64,000 nucleotides of DNA from Mactra quadrangularis (GCA_025267735.1 CM046297.1:16704011-16768010), one strand, 5' to 3'; positions 1-11,352 are shown, counted from the stretch's first letter. A program made the numbers and translations. Notes: generated from the sequence alone by a model not told the origin.

Positions 1-54
1 GGTCAGGGCCGGTAAAATCTTAAAATTGTTAACTTGTCCACTCTGGCTTACTGG

Positions 55-2407
55 TAGTCCTAGGTATAAGACCCTACATAACTTTTTTATCATACTGACA
101 GGCGCGTATCTAGGCCATTTTTGAGGTTACGCACAAATGCTAGAAGGATACAGGGGCATACCCTTCCTGATTTTTTGCGCTACATTGGCTTAGATGCATT
201 TTGGTGAATTTTTGGCAACTGGCTGCACGCATATTTGACAACAGAATTACCCTTCGTTCCATTCTTATTTAATATAACCTATACAATTTCATACGGGAAA
301 ATAAAAAGTGAACATTGCTTATTGTATAACACTTAATTAACAAGATCGCATTGGCTAACTATAGAAATTGTATCAAACAATAACCTCATAGAAAGTTTAC
401 GCAGATGAATGACAAAGTTAATCACGGTTTTAATCAACACATTCTTTTCCATGTTGAAAACAGCCAAATGCTACGTACAAACATAAAAATATAGCGCAAG
501 ATATCGCTCTCTTTTGCGAGCAAAGGTATCAATCACTTTATGTATGTCAATAGTAAGTTCCCTGTGCATAGCAATAAGGGCCAGACTGATCATACGCTCT
601 GTTGTCACTGTAGACCTCAAGTATGTCTTGCAAAGTAGTATAAAACAAATCTTAATGTTGTCTAAACAATAGGTTAGTAAGACATTAAACTGAGATAGTG
701 TTTAGACATGAAAAAATCTTACATTTTAAAGTTTGTTAATACTTCAGAAGCGAAAATAGACGACAGAGAACAAAGGTCGCTCGCCATCAAGACCTGGTTA
801 AAGAAAGTCCACTCTGTTTTTTCTTATGTAAAATTTAAGAAATAACTTACAGTTGTCCATATTTTGTTGTCTAATAAAATATAGGCACGAGTTGTGATGT
901 GCGTATGATTAAATCACGAGTGCTTTAGCACGAGTGATTTAATACGCGCATCGAACGAGATCACAAGATTACAACACACTATCTTAATTATTCTGCTATA
1001 ATGTCAATAACATAAATACACAATATATGAAAAACACAGTCCTGTGTTATCTACTTTTGGTTTTGAAATGTATAAATACTTTCGAAACCAAAGATGTTCA
1101 CATTTAAACAGCACTTGGTAAATTTTGAGTTCAGAAATTTCCATACAGCATTTTTTATATTTACTACTTTTAATATAGTAACATTTTGTGGTGAGTGTAA
1201 TTCGAGAGCCCTACGATTTAAATGTTTTCTTTATAAAATTACGTGTCTAAATCACTTTTGGTATCTAGAACATTTTGTAATGTAAATATTCATTTATTTG
1301 GTTTTGGTAATGATCAAATCGTTTTTTGTTTATTATATCTTAAATTTGTATATTTATTTTTCCTTACGTCAGCAATCCCTTACGACATGAACATTATATT
1401 TGTTAATAGTCATGGATATCTTTTTATAAGTCTAACCGATGTGGTTGATTCCCGTTTTCATTCTTTCTGTTATGAAAGAAGTTTCAAGGTGCACAAATAG
1501 ACATAATAAATAATTTGTGTAGGCCTACTGCTCAATATAAGTTATTTCATATGACTTTTCATTGTGTAAAGTTATCACAGTCGAGTCAAATAATGCCTAA
1601 CTCGGATGAGGCATCCTATTTCTCAGTGTTTTTGGCACTTAAAGATTTTCGATTGCTGGAATTGAGGTTACGCACGTGGGTAAAGTGCGTAATGGCAGAT
1701 ACGCGCCTGCATACAGACGTTTTTCTGTTATGTAGGGTCTTAACGGATTGCTTCAAAAACGCATAGCAAAATTTTTTTTCCACAAGTAAATGAATGTGGG
1801 TCAAATTAGCACCAAACGATAGATAAAAGTTTACTTTTATTCTTTCCATAAATCAAAAGGCATTAATCAGGGTTTTTCGCTTACAGATACACTAATTACT
1901 TTTACTGCTATCCAGGGTTGACGCCGTTCGCCACCATTTCGAACTGAATTCTTGCCGGTAAAAAGTGTGGCATCGGTTAAACGAAATTTTTTTTCCAGAG
2001 TTATGGTTCTTGCTCTCAATACGTACCTTATAGATTTGTTCTAAATCAATTCTTACAAATCATGTGACCCAATTTGAATTCGGATTGCTTTGGCTATTAT
2101 TGCACGGTTATTGGGACAAACTGAAAGTACTCGTTAATTAAGGAGTTTAAATGGATTATTTGACTGTCTAAGGTTAGACTTTGAAATAATTTTACTTTTA
2201 TCAAGTGTATTTTTTGTTTAGCTTTCTATTGGTGTATCGTTTTATTGCAAATTTTTCGAATTAAAACGAGTAGAACGTTCAGACCTGAATCGATGTCTGT
2301 ACCCTAAAATTTTTGACATGCGTTTTTGAAGCAATCCGTTAAGACCCTACGTAACAGAGAAATGTCCAAATGATAAAAACATACTTAGGGTCTTATATTA
2401 GGGACTA
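55..2407. mobile_element. MULE-like non-autonomous DNA transposon, 2.35 kb
   Basis: The 9-bp direct repeat GCTTACTGG occurs at 46-54 and again at 2408-2416; both copies continue TA, so it could be read as 11 bp. Directly inside, the ends are imperfect inverted repeats: the left begins TAGTCCTAGGTATAAGACCC, and the right, read on the minus strand, begins TAGTCCCTAATATAAGACCC. Similarity continues through a TTTTTATCAT block for about 45 bp. A 9-11 bp target duplication with long inverted ends is characteristic of Mutator-like elements. No transposase frame is visible inside, so this is a non-autonomous copy if the assignment is right. Internal inverted repeats of the same end sequence (66-113 against 1689-1742) suggest a foldback or nested history. 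Confidence 0.6.
1716..2367. repeat. Inner inverted-repeat unit with ~45-bp arms
   Basis: The arm at about 1721-1765 (containing TAGGGTCTTAACGGATTGCT) is the reverse complement, with only a few mismatches, of the arm at about 2318-2362. The arms lie inside the 55-2407 element and share its TAAGACCCTA end motif, so this is either a nested related element or an internal foldback. The ~550 bp between the arms shows no coding potential. Confidence 0.6.
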
Positions 2408-2416
2408 GCTTACTGG

Positions 2417-2925
2417 TAAAGTTACTTGTCTGTATGAACAATTAAAAATTGTAGTTCAAAATGGCTGATGGTGGTGACAACCCTGGATAGTTGGATAAGT
2501 AATTAGCATTTTCATTTGCAAAAACCTGAATATTATCTTCTGTTTTATTGAAGGAATAAAGTAATCTTTAAGGTTATGAAACATTTTACTGAACAATACT
2601 GAAATATATTTGGACTGGTACACAACTTGAAAAGTTGTATTGGACGAGCTGATAGGCTTTACAAGTGAACTACAGTTATTGTTAACATTTGTTAGATCTG
2701 CTGTTGGGTGTTGATATTTTATTTTTTCAGGAATTGGTTATTGAGAATTTAGTAAATGAATATTTTTGAAACATGAAACTACGCAGCACTGAAAAAAGCA
2801 ATAAATGTCCAGAATGTTTGTAATATCATGCTATATTCATTGGTTGAGGTGAGTTTTATCTTTATCAATTCTTTAAGCATTATATTATAGATATATTGAT
2901 CATTGGTTTTTGTATTTCTATGCGC
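2417..2925. other. AT-rich intergenic sequence, nothing recognised
   Basis: No open frame, RNA gene or repeat end was recognised in this stretch. Confidence 0.4.
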
Positions 2926-3605
2926 ACGTTTTGAGGCCCAAGCGTCAAAGGTCAAGGTCACAGGGACATCAAATGGAAACCTTTGTTTGGAAGATAACTC
3001 GATCAACATCCACTTTACATAGGTTCACCAAATTTTATATGTGGATAGCCCTTGGTTCAAGGGTGTGCCCTACTGGTTCTTAGGTCCCAATGTCAAAGGT
3101 CAAGGTCACTCATACTTCAAATGGAATAACTTTGTCCGGATGATAGGGCTTGGGTTTGTGGACCCTGTCGCGTGACGAACCGATTCGCGATACGGCAAAG
3201 CAATACACAGATCGATTCCGGAATCTCTGCTACTTAATGCTTATTTAACTTGCTAGTTGCTAGTGTATACTTTTCCCTAATGTACGGTGTCCAAATTTCA
3301 ATCATGGTTCACGAACTCTCGAGAGTTTGGACATTCGTTAAAGCCCTACCGGATGATAACTACACTAGGGATTCATGCCGCCCGGCACTTGAAGTTTATT
3401 AGGGAAACTTTGTGCCAGTGATAACTTGACTAAGGCTGTACCTAGGTTCACAAAATCTTTGCTTTGGATAGCCTTCTGGTCAAGGATGTGGTTTATTCTG
3501 AGGTTCAAGGGTCATAAGTTAAGTTCACCCGGACTTCATATGGGACAGAACACAGCATGGACAGCATACAGTAAATAATGCCCTTCCCAGTGGTGATCTT
3601 GGTGT
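2926..3605 (+). mobile_element. Decayed copy of the Helentron-like element found at 6.0-9.3 kb
   Basis: Two monomers with TCAAAGGTCAAGGTCA occur at about 2947 and 3096. The stretch 3385-3600 matches the 3' end of the complete element at 9080-9288, including the ACAGAACACAGCATGGAC block and a degenerate end. The 5' hairpin is not recognisable. The copy is interrupted by a hAT-like MITE at 3144-3348. Confidence 0.7.
3144..3348. mobile_element. hAT-type MITE, 205 bp
   Basis: An 8-bp target duplication CCGGATGA lies at 3136-3143 and 3349-3356. The termini are TAGGGCTT and AAGCCCTA, perfect 8-bp inverted repeats. An 8-bp duplication with a TAGGG start fits the hAT superfamily. The insertion splits a repeat monomer (TTGTCCGGATGATAAC) that is uninterrupted in other copies, so its boundaries are exact. 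It has no coding capacity. Confidence 0.8.
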
Positions 3606-3745
3606 GGTTGGAGGGAGAATGTGGGCAGAAATTTTTCATTACCAAACTTTGCTGAAATATGCTCCACCGGGAAACGAACCCACAACCCCTTGATCTGTAG
3701 ACTTGCCTGCTACCAACTGGGCTAGCCTGGGGGGGGCTCACTATC
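3570..3745 (-). mobile_element. tRNA-derived SINE, family A, 5' part
   Basis: Read on the minus strand it begins with a tRNA-like head: an A box (GGCTAGCCCAGTTGGTAGC) and a B box (GGGTTCGTTTCCC), followed by the family-A body that mentions CATTCTCCCTCC. The 3' half of the family, seen at 5400-5518, is missing. Confidence 0.75.
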
Positions 3746-4995
3746 TTCATACTCTGATTACAAATACCTTTCACCAAAGCAATGACAGGCAACTTTCATG
3801 ACATAGAAAATGGATAGTGATACTGGTAGGGGTTTGAACTAGGAAACTCATCCTTTAGCATGTAATTTATCATCAGGCTATTGTAGTCATCAGACTGTTG
3901 TATAGTGTGTAAATTTTGACCCTGTTCTAATCTTTTACATTTGCTTCTAATAATTATCTACACACAATCCTGACGAAAATCAATACCATGCCTATTCTAC
4001 ACTTCAACAGCGAAAGTAAAATTATACAAGTTTATTTATGTGTTACATTTCTACACATAATCCTCACGGTTATCGAGCATTAATACTACATTTGTGATAA
4101 ATATTTGAATATTCTTGCATAAAGTTCAGATCGGGTCAATCTTTAGGCACAAAACTACTTCCCCTGTGTGTATATGTATTGACCATGTTTTGTTTTCAGA
4201 TTGTATGAAGTGGATCAATGTTCTGGTGATAATGCTGTCATATATTTTTTTCTTTTTTTTAGCTCATGGAAGTTGATGCATGCTGTTTTTAGTTGAGTAT
4301 TTATTCAAGTTGTTATATTAAAACCCTGTTATGTCATAACTTTCGTTAGATTTGAAAAGTGAATAAACCCCATGGTTACGATTCAACACACTGGAAGACA
4401 TTTTTACAGTAACAGTTGACAATTGGTAAGTTGTTTTCATTTTATTTTCTAGATATGCCATTTGTTTATAAACTTAAATATGTATTAACTGTACATAGCA
4501 CATCCATTTGGCTAATGAATAAGTCAACTTCTTGTGGTGCGTTTAGTACAGGTATGTGCAGGAGTGTTCCAGTCTGCAGGTTCAATAAATGACTTATTCT
4601 TTATCAAATGAATGTACTTGTATGGCTTGTACATACTTTGTTTATTAGCAAATGACTTTTCTAGTGTATTTAATTAATTCTCACATTTTTTGTTGTTTAA
4701 TTTACTGTATGTTATGTTTTGATTTCATTTTTGCTTGAGTGGTCCGTGTCTGACCTGAGATTTGCACCTATATTTCAGGTCCCTGCATGCATATCCCATC
4801 CCAGCTGTCCCATCCCCCCCATGGAGAGGGTTCGGTCTGTTGGGGTTTTAAAGAGCCATTGGCTTCATATCCCCCAGCTCAAGGTTCGAAATGCTTTTGA
4901 TCACTATTATTTGTATTCTTGCTGGCTTGTGGAGTTACATATTAGTTTTATCTAGTTAAGACATAAATATTGTGGGGGAAATTTGGGATTGTCAT
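3746..4995. other. AT-rich intergenic sequence without a supported gene
   Basis: No gene is supported. One short segment (about 4779-4880), preceded by TATATTTCAG and followed by GTTCGA, could be read as a 35-codon exon, but it has no recognisable homology and no neighbouring exon to join. Confidence 0.35.
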
Positions 4996-5030
4996 GGGAG
5001 TAGGGTTGGGTAAATGGGAGGGGGATTGGG
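4996..5030 (+). other. Potential G-quadruplex
   Basis: Six G-runs of three or more lie within 35 bases, with loops of 2 to 5 bases (pattern GGG-N4-GGG-N2-GGG-N5-GGG-N1-2-GGGG-N3-GGG), in otherwise AT-rich DNA. This fits the usual intramolecular quadruplex rule. No gene is nearby to suggest a role. Confidence 0.6.
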
Positions 5031-5224
5031 ATTTAGTTTTAGGGAAAGTTAGGATTGTTGGTGTTGTACTTTAAAATTGAATTGGCTGAGCTTGGTTTTT
5101 TTTTCTGAAAAATTGACATCGTAAGATTTACAATGACAGTTTGCATGGGTTTTACTTTCAAAGTGTGGAAGATTATTTCTGAGCTAGCTTAGGAAATGTT
5201 GAGGTGGATTGAAGCATACTGGAA

Positions 5225-5518
5225 GCCGCCGGGCTAGCTCAGTTGGTAGCATGCCAGTCAACTGATGGAGGGGTTGTGGGTTCAATTTTCGAGTGGGGCA
5301 TACTTTGATGGAACTTGGTCATGAAATTATCTCTACAGCCATTCTCCCTCTTACCAATGATTTTTAATTATGTAGGACAGTTGTCAGTCACTGACAAATG
5401 TATGTGCTTAGTAGTGGCTTAACCGCTAAATTCAGAGATTTAGCCTTCCCAGGAACAGTGAGTAGGTTTATGACCTATACAATGTGTTGCTACTGGGTTA
5501 AACCCAACTAAATAAATA
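5225..5518 (+). mobile_element. tRNA-derived SINE, family A, full length
   Basis: The tRNA-like head has an A box (CTAGCTCAGTTGGTAGCA) and a B box (GGGTTCAATTTTC). The body contains CTACAGCCATTCTCCCTCTT, ATTATGTAGGACAGTTGTCAG and TCACTGACA, and the tail is GGGTTAAACCCAACTAAATAA. This is the reference copy for the others at 3570, 14440, 16548, 20743, 40250, 42151 and 52425. No clear target duplication was found here. Confidence 0.85.
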
Positions 5519-6040
5519 TGTCTACCAGTGACTTTTTTAGTCCTGAATGGCTTAAAATATGTTGTTAAGTGACTGAAAATCAAAATACATTGGCCATCAG
5601 CAATGATTGTTTTTATACAATTATTAGGTACCTGTGACTATCAGTTGCAAGCTTACAGCCTGTAAAATACCTGTCAGTCATTATTTGAAAATTCCCAATT
5701 TTTAACATGATACATTATTGTATAACTCTTTATGGTTAGGGTTCTGATTGATGGACTTCTAAGAAGTTAATAAAAAGCATGGAGTACATTAGGGCTACGA
5801 ATAGTTGAGCAAGCGGTGATCCGACATGTAGTGATTCACGAATCAAACCATGAATCACTTGTTAATGTAGAAGCATACAGAATTCATGTAATAAAAAGAG
5901 TTGGTGAAGAATTAGAAGTTTTTACTCTAAGGAAAACCATGTTCTCCAAACATATCTATTATCAGACGTTTTATGGGCATTTTCAGTGATAACATTTTTG
6001 TTATACGCCCGTTTTGAAAAAACGGTCGTATAATGTTATG

Positions 6041-6108
6041 CTGTTGTCCGTCTGTCCGTCTGTCCGTCTGTCCGTCTGTCCGTCTGTCCGTCTGTCCGTC
6101 TGTCCGTC
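6041..6108 (+). repeat. (GTCCGTCT)n microsatellite
   Basis: About eight units of GTCCGTCT lie just inside the 5' hairpin of the Helentron-like element. A shorter (GTCC)n run occupies the same relative place in the different family at 27283, so the run appears to be a structural part of these elements. Confidence 0.9.
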
Positions 6109-6169
6109 CGTGGACAATTGCTTGTCCGGATGATAACTCAAGAAAGGATGAACCTAGGTTCCTCAAATT

Positions 6170-9100
6170 TTATGTGTTGATAGCCCTTGGGTGGAGGAGG
6201 TTCCCTATTGATTTTGAGACCCCAGGGTTAAAGGTCAAGGTCACTGGGACTTAAAATAGGTAAAACTTGTCCGGACAATATCTGAACCACCAATGTACCT
6301 AAGTTCACCAAATTTAATGTAAGAGTAGCCCATGTGTCAAAGATGTTCCCTATCGGTTTTGGGGCCCCTGCGTTAAAGGTCAAGGTCACAGTGGCATCAT
6401 ATGGGAAAAAAACTTGTCCTGACAATAACTTAACAACCAATCTACCTAGGATCACCAAATTTTATGTGAGAGAAGCCCATGTGTCAAGGATGTTCCCAAT
6501 CAGTTTTGGGGCCCCTGGGTCAAAGGTCAAGGTCACAGGGACATCAAATTGAAAAACCTTGTCCGGATCATAACTCAACAACGCCTGTACCTAGGTTCAC
6601 CAAATTTTATGTAAGAGTAGCCCATGTGTCAAAGATGCGCCCTATAGGTTTATGGGGCCCCAGGTTCAAAGGTCAAGGTCACAGGGGCATTATATGGAAA
6701 AACTTTGTCCGGACAATAAATGAAACACCAATGTACCTAGGTTCACCAAATTTCATGTGAGAGTAGCCCATGTGTCAAGGATATGCACTATTGATTTTGG
6801 GGCCCCTGGGTCAAAGGTCAAGGTCACAGTGGCATCAAATTGAAAAACATTGTCCAGGTAATAACTCACTAATGACTGTACCTAGGTTCACCAAATTTCA
6901 TGTGAGAGTAGCCCATGTGTCAAGGATGTACCTTATCAGTTTTGGGAAAACAGGGTTAAGTTTAAATCTTAAACCAGAAGATATCAAATTACCAAGCTGT
7001 GACTTCAAATGTTCTATCAATATGTTTATAAAGTCAAAACGGCAAACAATGAAACACTTGTCCAGACAATAACTGAACCACCAATGTACCTTGGTTCTCC
7101 AAATTTTATGTGAGGGTAGCCCTTGGGTAAAGGTTATGCCCTATTGGTTTTGGGGCTCCTGGGTCAAAGGTCAAGGTCACAGGGGCATCATATTGAAAAT
7201 CCTTGTTTGGGCAATAACTCATCAACTACTGTACCTAGATTCACAAAATTTTATGTGAAGGTAGCCCTTGTGTCAAGGATGTTCCCACTAGGTTTTTTGG
7301 CCCCAGACCCAAAGGTCAAGGTCACAGAGGGATCATATGGAAAAACCTTGTCCAGACAATAACTGAACAACCAATGTACCTAGGTTCACTAAATTTGGCG
7401 TGAAAGTAGCCCATGTGTCAAGGTTATGCCCTATTGGTTTTGGGGCACCTTGGTCAAAGGTCAAGGTCACAGGGGCATCATATTGAAAAACATTGTCTGG
7501 ATAATTACTCAACAATGATTGTACCAAAGTTCACCAAATTTCATGTGAGAGTAGCCCATGTGTCAAGGATGTACCTTATCAGTTTTGGGAAAACAGGGTT
7601 AAGTTTAAATCTTAAACCAGAAGATATCAAATTACGAAGCTGTGACTTCAAATGTTCTATCAATATGTTAATAAAGTCAAAACGGCAAACAATGAAACAC
7701 TTGTCCAGACAATAACTGAACCACCAATGTACCTTAGTTCTCCAAATTTTATGTGAGGGTAGCCCTTGGGTAAAGGTTATGCCCTATTGGTTTTGGGGCT
7801 CCTGGGTCAAAGGTCAAGGTCACGGGGGCATCATATTGAAAATCCTTGTTTGGGCAATAACTCATCAACTACTGTACCTAGATTCACAAAATTTTATGTG
7901 AAGGTAGCCCTTTTGTCAAGGATGTTCCCAATAGGTTTTTGGGCCCCAGACCCAAAGGTCAAGGTCACGGAGGCATCATATGGAAAAACCTTGTCCAGAC
8001 AATAACTGAACAACCAATGTACCTAGGTTCACTAAATTTTATATGAAAGTAGCCCATGTGTCAAGGTTATGCCCTATTGGTTTTGGGGCGCCTTTGTCAA
8101 AGGTCAAGGTCACAGGGGCATCACATTGAAAAACATTGTCTGGGTAATTACTCAACAATGACTGTACCTAAGTTCACCTAATTTCATGTGACAGTAGACC
8201 ATGTGTCAAGGATGTGCCTTATCAGTTTTGGGGAAACAGGGTCAAGTATAAACCTTCAACCAGAAGATATCAAATTACCAAGCAGTGACTTCATTTGTTC
8301 TATCAATATGTTTATAAAGTCAAAATGGCAAACAATGAAACTTTTGTCCAGGCAATAACTGAACCACCAATTTACCTAGGTTCATTAAAGTCTATGTGAG
8401 GGTAGCCCTTGTGTCAAGGATATGCCCTTTAGGTTTTGCGGCTACTGGGTCAAAGGTCAAGGTCACAGAGGCATCATATTGAAAAACCTTGTTTGGACAA
8501 TAACTCAACAAGGACTGTACCTAGGTTCATAAAATTCTATGTGAATGTAGCCCTTGTGTCAAGGATGTTCCCAATAGGTTTTGGGGCCCCAGACCCAAAG
8601 GTCAAGGTCACAGAGGCATCATATGGAAAAACCTTGTCCAGACAATAACTGAACAACCAATGTACCTAGGTTCACTAAATTTTTTTAGGAGAGTAGCCCA
8701 TGTGTCATGGTTATGTCCTATTGGTTTTAGGGCCCCTGGGTCAAAGGTCAAGGTCACAGGGGCATCATATTGAAAAACATTGTATGTGTAGTAAATCAAC
8801 AATGACTGCACTTAAGTTCACCAAATTTCATGTGAGAGTAGCCCATGTGTCAAGGATGTTCCCTATTGATTTTGCTTATATAAGGGTAGCCTTAATGTCT
8901 AGCATATGCCCCTTTGGTTTTAGGTCCCTGTGTTAAAGGTTAAAGTCAAAAGAAAAATCATGAGGAAAAAGCTTGTCCAACAACCAACTTTACCTAAGAT
9001 CACCAAATTTTATGTACCAATACTCTTTGGGTCAAGGGCGAGAACTTTTGGTTCTGAGGCCCCAGGGTCAAAGTCACTGGAAGTTTGTATGGGAAAACTT

Positions 9101-9240
9101 TGTGTCGGTGATAAATCAACCATGGCTGTACCTAGGTTCTCAAAATCTTTGCTTTGGATAGCCCTCCTGTTAAGAATGGGACCTATTCTGAGATCCTGGG
9201 GTCATTGGTCAAGGTCACTTTATATGAGATAGAACACAGC
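6170..9240 (+). repeat. Tandem array of ~145-bp monomers carrying TCAAGGTCA motifs
   Basis: The monomer consists of blocks such as GTACCTAGGTTCACCAAATT, GTGAGAGTAGCCCATGTGTC, TTTTGGGGCCCCTGGGTC, AAAGGTCAAGGTCACAGGGG and CTTGTCCGGACAATAACT. I count 15 monomers with TCAAGGTCA, from 6231 to about 9206. A higher-order repeat of about 643 bp is visible: a variant block (GTTAAGTTTAAATCTTAAAC, then AAGATATCAAATTACCAAGC) recurs at about 6955, 7598 and 8240. The open frames here are by-products of the repeat. Confidence 0.9.
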
Positions 9241-9564
9241 ATGGACTGCACACGGGCGTATAATGCCCCGCCCAGCGGAGCTCTTGTTTAAATGAGTATC
9301 AATCGCATTTTGACACAAGACTGTTCGGTCCCTACATAAATTTAAGTTAACATTAGAAGTGTGACTCGTTTGTAGCTGTAATTAATTTAAAAATGTTCCT
9401 TCATTTTCTAAAAAATAGATCTATTGAGATCTGACAATTGCGGACTTGACGAATATTCGTACTCAATTCTCTGGTCAGGATCGCCAAACTCCCAGTACTC
9501 GGATACTCGCCGCAGCCCTAGTGTACATGTTAAATAAATGAACGATATGAGTATGTTGTCACTT

Positions 9565-9665
9565 AGAACAGAACAGAACAGAACGGTAAATTTATTCAGA
9601 AAATTTTGTACATGTACAATAATCTAGTAATGTATAAATAAGAATTTTGTCCAGAATATGAACTT
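9565..9665 (-). mobile_element. 3' end of a retroelement with an (AACAG)n tail
   Basis: On the minus strand the sequence reads ...TTCTGAATAAATTTACCGTTC and ends in about three TTCTG units. A short 3' repeat tail after an AATAAA-like box resembles the end of a non-LTR retroelement or its SINE partner. Only the tail is recognisable. Confidence 0.4.
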
Positions 9666-9854
9666 AACAATACAACAATACACATAGTCAAACCATAATA
9701 TGAAACCACTTTATTCAGAAATTAAGATGATAAAATTTCACATTACGTATTTTAGTTTTATTTTGACAGCTTTTTACGTAGACTTTAAGACTTTGATAAT
9801 AGTAATCAAACTAATTAAAACTGTAAGAATTTTTTTAGCTGTACTTTTCATCAG

Positions 9855-10080
9855 TTCAGTGTCGTTAACAATTGTTAAAATTTTCAATTTAGCATATATC
9901 TCGGCTATTTATTGTCAAATCTTTATGGAACTTCATACAATGATAGCATACCATGCCACTTCAGAATTAGAAATTAACCGCAACTCTACCTGGCTTATCA
10001 TGGATTATTTCCCTTTGTAATTTTTGTGTTAAAGTTTTTAAATCCGGCTTTAATGTGGTTTCTACATTACATTTCTTGTT
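9855..10080 (+). mobile_element. Helentron-like family 2, 5'-truncated single unit
   Basis: It matches the monomer of the tandem element at 28641-30350: GTCGTTAACAATTG, CATACAATGATAGCATACCA and GATTATTTCCCTTTGTAATT. It ends in the family's 3' signature: AAATCCGGCT, a hairpin AATGTGG/CTACATT, then TTTCTTGTT. The AGCCAGATTT start is missing. Confidence 0.75.
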
Positions 10081-11149
10081 TATCAATGACATGTTTAAAG
10101 ATATGACAAGATCTTATGGCAAGATATTTCTCATTTATTCTAAATATAGCTTCTCTTGTCACCTTAGGTAATAGACACTCTATATCGCATGTTTGTGGTT
10201 CTTTTTGTTCTTGTAGGTTTCTGTCTTCAATTGAGGTAACATAACATGGCAGGGTTTTGTTCCTTAATACTTGTTGTTTCTTCAATAAAAAAGGCCTGAT
10301 TAAATCAGTACCTTAAATCAAACCTTTCCCGGTCTCTTTTTGGAATGATTAAAGAAAGCTCAAATTAATAAACCATGTTGGTTTCTGTATCAATTCAGAA
10401 AAATACATAATGGTAAACTATTATTCAGTTGTTATTTTCATGCATTGTGAGTTTTCTATTTGGAATTCCATTTAAAAAAATGTTCAAAATACAAAAAGTG
10501 ATAGAAGTTCATTAAATTTTACTATAAAAATGGATCAATTATATATCATGAAAACATTGGACTGTTTTAGAAAACTTGATTATTCTGCTGTAAAATAAGC
10601 CTTTGAAGTTAACAACTTTTTGTCAAAGCAAGTCATCAGAAATGTAATGTTGTACTATTGCCAAGATTTATTGCTTGCTTGTGCTTTGTTTGACATTGTT
10701 TAAATTCATCAGAAATTAGACCTGTCACCCTAAGGATTAATTTTAACTCAATTTTGAATAAGTCTTGTTGAAAATTATGCAGTCATTAAAACTGTCAGCT
10801 TAGCATCATTTTTTTAATTTCTATGACAATACAAAGTATAAAAAAGCTTGGTAAAATGTCTAAATGATTCACTAACTTTTGAACATACAATAATGATTTA
10901 TACTCTTACCTTCTCTTCAATAGATCTAACAACATATGTCATTGTGCAAAGTCAGTATTTTTGTAATGTTATTTTATATTTTAGGAATTAATGAGGCTTC
11001 TTAATGAGATTACTTTTTTCTTTTTTTAGATACATGTAATTAGTACTAATGATGCTTGATAATGATGTTCTAAGTATATATCTAATATATTTGTTAGTAA
11101 ATGAAGATGCAAATATCTATTAATTAATCAATAAACATGAATATCAATA
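10081..11149. other. AT-rich intergenic sequence, nothing recognised
   Basis: Both strands were scanned for frames with splice signals, repeat ends and hairpins. None is convincing. Confidence 0.4.
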
Positions 11150-11352
11150 ATTCTGAGCATTCTAGCGAAAGACCCATGTTTATTGGGGATAGCTAGATAG
11201 GGATTATACTTTGTTTAACTCATAATTCTGAGCAATCTAGTGAAGGACCCATGTTTATGGGGGGATAGCTAGATCGGGATTAGTGTTAAAAACATAATTC
11301 TGAGCAATCTAGTAAAGGACCCATGTTTATGGGGGGATAGCTAGATCAGAAT
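11150..11352 (+). repeat. Three tandem copies of a ~74-bp unit
   Basis: The unit contains ATTCTGAGCAATCTAG, GGACCCATGTTTAT and GGGGATAGCTAGATC. It starts at about 11150, 11224 and 11297. The second and third copies are closest to each other. No function is evident. Confidence 0.85.

Larger units (their letters stand above)
6001..9288 (+). mobile_element. Helentron-like non-autonomous element (HINE/pearl type), 3.3 kb
   Basis: The 5' end is a hairpin, TTATACGCCCGTTTT with its near-complement at 6019-6033. Near the 3' end GGGCGTATAA (9253-9262) repeats the 5' terminus in inverse orientation, followed by a small hairpin (CCGC-CCA-GCGG, 9268-9278) and the terminus CTCTTGTTT. The middle is a microsatellite followed by a long tandem array. 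Subterminal inverted repeats, a tandem core and a 3' hairpin before the end are the known layout of Helentron-associated elements and of the pearl elements of bivalves. No Rep/helicase frame exists here, so it depends on a partner in trans. Confidence 0.75.
5790..9520. mobile_element. hAT-like element interrupted by a nested Helentron-like insertion
   Basis: The left end is TAGGGCTACGAATAGT. The right end, read on the minus strand, is TAGGGCTGCGGCGAGTA. The flanks are GAGTACAT (5782-5789) and GTGTACAT (9521-9528), matching at 7 of 8 positions, as expected for an old hAT 8-bp target duplication. Without the nested 6001-9288 element the hAT-like copy is about 440 bp, so it is a MITE. The nesting gives relative age: hAT first, Helentron-like later. 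Confidence 0.65.

Noticed and set aside
901..950. Hairpin around AAATCAC/GTGATTT as a terminator
   Set aside because: The palindrome is real but there is no bacterial-type transcription unit. Most likely a chance or repeat-derived palindrome.
1094..1849. Four overlapping frames of 63-85 residues on both strands
   Set aside because: AT-rich chance frames inside the MULE-like element. No domain, and the composition follows base content.
5225..5300. tRNA gene
   Set aside because: A and B boxes are present, but the cloverleaf is not maintained and the sequence continues into a SINE body present in several copies with target duplications. The same applies to 16548, 20743 and 15946.
5927..6254. 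Frames with Arg/Thr/Asp-Gly-Gln or Cys-Pro-Ser-Val repeats
   Set aside because: Read-through of the (GTCCGTCT)n microsatellite on either strand.
6334..9232. Short open frames with repeated peptides such as LGQRSRSQ and PRFTKFYV
   Set aside because: Translation of the Helentron-like tandem core. Frames end and restart within each monomer.
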